Source of the DNA: Arthrinium phaeospermum | Taxonomy: Eukaryota > Ascomycota > Sordariomycetes > Amphisphaeriales > Apiosporaceae | Assembly: GCA_006503535.1 (NCBI GenBank) | Contig: QYRS01000007.1 | Coordinates: 1,612,001-1,676,000, forward strand | DNA length: 64,000 nucleotides | Reading direction: 5' to 3' | Program-made: the position numbers and the translations under genes | Shown here: positions 59,504-64,000 of the stretch, in pieces | How the letters are laid out: each line of letters starts with the position of its first letter | Position numbering within the stretch: position 1 is the stretch's first letter | The notes under the pieces: model-generated | Seen by the model: only the letters and a program-made list of their open reading frames with translations | Database searches by the model: none | What the model was told of the DNA's origin: nothing

Positions 59504-61975
59504 TAGGGAGTGGTGCCGGGCGAATGCTGCTGTCTGCTATACCACCTGCACAAGCCGTCTAAGCACCTCACACGCCAACTGGAAGACGGTACTCTAGGCT
59601 GAGACCTACAGGCACATTAGACTGGGTTTAGCCGAAAGAAAGGGCATCCTCTATCCATGCTTGCAGGACACCCGTTGGTCTGTACTAGGGTAGTCAACAA
59701 TTGATCAATGAAATGAATGATTGAGAAACCTTTGCCTTAATTGACTAACAAGCCCCTGTGAGATCAAACCGGTCAAGTCTAGCAGATCGAAAAGCTAGAT
59801 GCTATTACAGTTCAAAGGCCTCTACATTTGGCCTCGTAGGGAATATCAATTTCGAATAGTTGTATCGGATAAGGGGTTTTAATACTCAAGTATAGTCTAC
59901 AGTTGAGTTACTCCCTTATCGTAATCTCGTAACTGAAAGTGGGATAATCGCGGTGAGTGCTGATTATGGGCAAAGTACGGTTTAATCCTCCGCCGCTTGA
60001 TGACATGTTAGATTCGTGATGAAGGGACAAACGTCTGCATCTAATGGGGTGTTCGAAGTCGATTCAAAAATGGCATGCGCGGCTTGCTATGTGCTGAATA
60101 TGAATGCGCCACCCAGCATGCACCATGCACCAGTAATGAGCTTAGTGCGCCGCCCATTGTCATAACGAATTGGAACTTGGGAAAACACATCACGCCACAT
60201 GCACCATGACGGAGAATATAACCTTCCAAGGAACAATCAGTTTCCTTCTACGACTGCTTACTCATGTAGAGAAATCCGAAGCTGAGATCAGCCAAAGCCA
60301 GCGAGCCGGCAGCGTTTCAAGAATGGTTGGCGATAACCATATAAGCCGAGGTCGACAAAAGGCAGAGAGGAAAAGACGTTGGCGGCGCAGTGACATGCGC
60401 TACAGAATCGAGATTGCCGTTGGTCCCGGCTACGGGCGGGGCCGAACATTCTGAAAATTAGGCGATTGGTCTGTTCCTCTGGCTCTTCACTCTCGGAACG
60501 GACAACCATGGATGGATCATGGACGCCTCTTGCAACTTGCTGACTGCCCATGGGCCATGGATTTCTGGCATTGACTTCATCTTTAGAAACAAAAGACCCC
60601 AGACGAAGATCCATTCGTCGGTACTTATTCCGCGACACTTGCCGCATTGAGCCAAAGTCGCGAAATTCGACAAGGGGATTAGTGAGCGAGCAAGTGCCGA
60701 TCTCCATCCATCTTTAACGTCTTTTCATCATCTATCCACACCGACGTGCGACATGGACCAGGCCCTGAAGTGCATCCATCATGCCCTCTCTCAACCCACG
60801 TTGCCTTCGATGGTAGCCAGGCATCGTGACAGCAACAGTGGCACCACCAGCACCACCATACTGTACGATAAATAATGGATTTGTGTACAGTATGTTCTAC
60901 AGGGACAACTCTAAAAAGGAACCGAAGAAGAGGGCCGCGGAGAGAAAAACGGCCGATCTTGTCTGCTTGTCTTTCAACCGATGCGACCACTGACCAGCCG
61001 CGCGCCCATTTGAGAACTAACACGCCGCCGATCGAACAATCATTACGAATCTTCTCTTCGTCTTATTATTAGTTGTCTTTCGTCCGGACAGGTGCTCGTA
61101 TTCTTGGCGAGCTGACCAGCAATGACTCGGGTCCTTCGCCGCCGACGGGCTCTAGAACACATGCACTGTCCCAGCAATCATGCCATCGGCTGGCTATCCG
61201 ATGCTATGCTCGCCTTCGCAAGTTGTCCATGAAGACGGTTACATACAATGGTGGTAGTAGCAGTCCGCGATGTGCCCCCGAACCAAAGTGCCTTGCCACC
61301 CCCCATAGCCATGGACGGATCATGAGCTCCCCCTCATACCGTGTACGATAGCGAGACTAGACCAGCCGAGAGGTCCGCGTGGTCGGGGTTAGCTACCGAT
61401 TAGCGTCATCCTGCTCTTTCCCCCAAGACATGCCTCGGAGCTATTCCTTGCTTGGAGGGGCTTGCCTTCGCAAGTCCCATTCATTGGCACCAGGCAATGG
61501 CATTGACACCATCGACTTTTCCGCGACTATGTAATGGGACATCCCTGGTGCGGGAGGTCGCAAGTCGATTACACACTCCATCTAAATGGCGGTAGGTACG
61601 GGCTCCATTGGGGCCAGTTTTTCTCCTTCTTCCTCTCTGGTCCTCTCTTTCGTGAGAAGAAAATACGCACGTTGCACTCTCTTATTTGTCTTCGGTTTGG
61701 GTGGTTGTGCGGAGCTATACTCTCTGCTTCTCCAGAAACCTGTTCTTAGCTAAATTACGCCGGCATACCTCCCTCTTAGTCGCTGTCTCGGCTTCTACTT
61801 TTCCCTGGTATACTTAAACCGGGGCAAAGATTCTAGCGGCGTTGTTATAATTAGCTACAAATCTAGGATACCCTCCCCTCCTATTAGGACCGTTGCTCAG
61901 TGGCTTCTCACAAAGTCTTGTTATTCTTCTCATTCTTCCAAGTCAGCATCTGTCACACCTCAGACTGTCAGCATC
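59504..61975. other. 2.5-kb intergenic region
   Basis: No protein-like frame on either strand and no join between neighbouring frames. Promoter of the alpha/beta hydrolase gene at the right end. Confidence 0.5.
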
Positions 61976-63497
61976 ATGGTGGAACAGAAGCAGAAGCAAA
62001 GAGTGGCGTCACGAAGGCAGCGAAAGCGCATCTTGAACTGGTCTTGACGGTGCTGCCGAAAATCCCTTCCGTCATCAGGTCGTGTTGCTGCATGTCCTCC
62101 GGATGTCAGAGCCATCTCGTTACCTGGATCTGAGAGAAAACGTCATAGTCTCGTTTTTGCGCAGCATCTTGGATGGGCCAAAACCGCAGCCTGTATCAAA
62201 GACGCAGCGCATGACACTCAAAGATCCTGGCATCAAAGGCCGGATATGGGTCAGCAAGGTGTCGTCACAGGTGCCACCGGAGAAGAGCATCAGAGATGTT
62301 CTCTTAGCAGCCATCGACTCGTCCAAGGGTCAGTTCGTCGCTAGCGGCGGGATATGCAGAGTTTCCGGATATTGTCCCGGTCGAGGCGGAATGGACGGGC
62401 TACCGCGCGGCCGCGACTCCCAAGTCTATGCTGCCAACAATATCGGAGGAGAAGAAATACGCCGAAATGATGAAGGAGTGCAGCAGCGATGTCACGATAC
62501 TGTACTTCCATGGTGGCGCCTACTATCTCATGGATCCAGCATCCCCCCCAACGACAAAGAGGCTAGCAAAGCTGACCGGTGGAAGAGTATACTCTGTCCG
62601 ATACCGACTCGCGCCTCAAGACCCATTCCCTTCGGCACTATTGGATGCTCTAGTCTCCTATATGACTCTCCTCTATCCGCCTCCTGGAGCCGTCCACGCG
62701 GCTGTCGATCCCTCGAATATTGTATTCAGCGGCGATAGGTAAGATAGCTGATACATGCTTTCAGATTAACTGCTAACGTTCCCAGTGCTGGAGGAAATCT
62801 GAGCCTGGCTCTTCTTCAGACAATCCTTGAAATTCGGCGCGTGGGCCTCAAGATTACCTGGTTTGGACAGGAAAGAGAGGTTCCTCTCCCGGCCGGAGTA
62901 GCCGCCAACTCACCATGGCTGGATATTGTGCAAAGCATGCCATCATGGACGTCAAATCAGAAGTGGGACTATCTGCCCCCGCCACGAGATATCGCAGATT
63001 TGCAGCAGCCCAAAGACGCGATTTGGCCTGCTCAGCCGCCACGGAAGCACCTTTACATCGACGACGATTTCCTCCTCCACCCACTCGCTTGCCTGCACTT
63101 GAATCCATCCTGGGAGGGGGCGCCGCCCATCTACGTGTGCTGTGGCTGGGAATGCCTAGCCGACGAGGATAAGTGGCTCGTGGGGAAGCTGGTCAAGGAC
63201 GGCGTCGCGGTCGTCTTTGAAGAATACGAGGCGATGCCGCACGTCTTCGCCGCCATTCTAGAAAAAGCGCCGCAGTCGGCGCGGTGTTTCGACGGATGGG
63301 CCAAGTTCATCAGCCAGGCCTGCGAAAGCCCCCGGGAGATCCAGTCGAGCTTCACCACGATCAAGGCCAAGACCCTGAAGGAGGTCGATATCAACGTCAA
63401 GAACTTGAGCCCCTTCACCGAGGAGGATCTCCGGAAATTTGCCTTCGACAGGGTCGGGCGGAAATCTTCGTTCCCAAACACGCCTGCGAAGCTGTAG
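61976..63497 (+). CDS. HSL-type alpha/beta hydrolase (esterase/lipase family 3), frame broken
   Basis: Probable start at 61976 (MVEQKQK); homology then runs SGVTKAAKAHLELVLTVLP, LRMSEPSRYLDLRENVIVSFL, RIWVSKVS and, after a frame slip near 62345, EEKKYAEMMKECSSDVTILYFHGGAYYL. The intron 62739-62785 (47 nt) splits the nucleophile codon: FSGDS is made by joining AG to T, giving GDSAGGNLSLALL. Exon 2 (62786-63497) continues with GVAANSPWLDIVQSMPSW, WEGAPPIYVCCGWECLADE (acid residue region) and YEAMPHVFAA (catalytic His). The oxyanion-hole HGGAYYL and GDSAGG are diagnostic for the hormone-sensitive-lipase group, which cleaves esters of varied substrates. There is no signal peptide, so it is probably intracellular. 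One-base losses occur near 62008 and 62085 as well. Confidence 0.82.
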
Positions 63498-64000
63498 AGG
63501 CGTCTAGTTGGCACGTCGGCGATGAGGAGAGAGAAGAAAAAAGCCATGGTGTTATCTTCGTAGACCAAACTGGATGAGTTAGGGATACACGGTGCACATG
63601 AAGTCGCACATAGATAACCCAGTTCATACATCCTGGGGTATAAGATGTGTGTGCATGGATGAGATAAAACGCAAGGATAGTACAGATTGATACCCCACGC
63701 TGAGCACATACGGAGAGACTACTCCGTACTGTACCTAGTTTTAGAGTTATTTATTATACTAACTATAACGAGGAGATCAATTGTTGATAGATCACTTTTT
63801 ATTTTTCGTCATCGCCGTGGTTGGCATTGCATCATGGACCAAAAAGTGACCAGTCCGTTACCCCCAAAAGTCCCCAAAGTCCCCTAACCCAGCGGCTTGC
63901 AGGCCTGCCAGATCCCCGGTCCGTTAGCGCCGAGTCTGAGCGTCTGCTGCAGCAACTTACTATCTCGGAAATTTATTCGCAGTGGAATCTTCGGGCCTCA
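63498..64000. other. Right flank of the window
   Basis: 3' flank of the hydrolase gene, AT-rich around 63735-63800. No gene supported. Confidence 0.5.

Overview
The window is nuclear DNA of a filamentous ascomycete (Pezizomycotina, most likely a Sordariomycete). Genes are split by short GT-AG introns (47-180 nt) with CTAAC/CTGAT-type branch sites, spacing is loose, and the gene set is fungal: tyrosinases, OPI3, RXT2, an MDM1-type protein, PEX14 and F-box paralogues. No tRNA, rRNA, CRISPR, virus or intact transposon was recognised.

Left part (1-28.5 kb), mostly clean reading frames: a secreted short tyrosinase (1866-3122 +); an Nramp metal transporter (5653-7744 -); the phospholipid methyltransferase OPI3 (9086-9917 -); the Rpd3L subunit RXT2 (10592-12217 -), divergent from a TRAPPC11/Foie-gras protein (13347-17255 +); a low-complexity protein (17807-18876 +); a small Cys/His-rich protein (19203-19634 -); a 7.7 kb stretch without a recognisable gene; and a DapA-family aldolase (27339-28472 +).

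Right part (30-63.5 kb), clear gene families with many interrupted frames: a second, long tyrosinase with C-terminal domain (30.4-33.05 kb +); a Cys-rich single-pass membrane protein (33.7-35.0 kb -); a tiny hydrophilic protein (36273-36524 -); a glutathione S-transferase (37.0-38.05 kb -); an SR-type RNA-binding protein (39.0-41.0 kb -); an MDM1-like PXA-RGS-PX-nexin protein (42.65-46.06 kb -); an APC permease (46.75-48.43 kb -); the tRNA m7G methyltransferase TRM8 (50151-51052 -), divergent from PEX14 (51597-52916 +); a multipass membrane protein (53.99-55.6 kb +); two tandem F-box-like paralogues (56.4-57.5 and 58.5-59.5 kb +); and an HSL-type alpha/beta hydrolase (61.98-63.5 kb +).

The most important observation concerns quality. 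Nearly every gene from 30 kb onward, and two at 14-18 kb, is broken by one- or two-base deletions, mostly in homopolymers. Putting a base back restores family-conserved sequence, including the lost start codon of the SR gene and an apparent stop in an F-box gene. This looks like uncorrected long-read error rather than mass pseudogenisation. Several exact short tandem duplications (129 bp in PEX14, 77 bp in an SR intron, 49 bp upstream of the SR gene, 12 bp in the second tyrosinase) lie in the same part.

The genes are mostly unrelated housekeeping or accessory loci. I see no biosynthetic cluster and no convincing undescribed multi-gene system.
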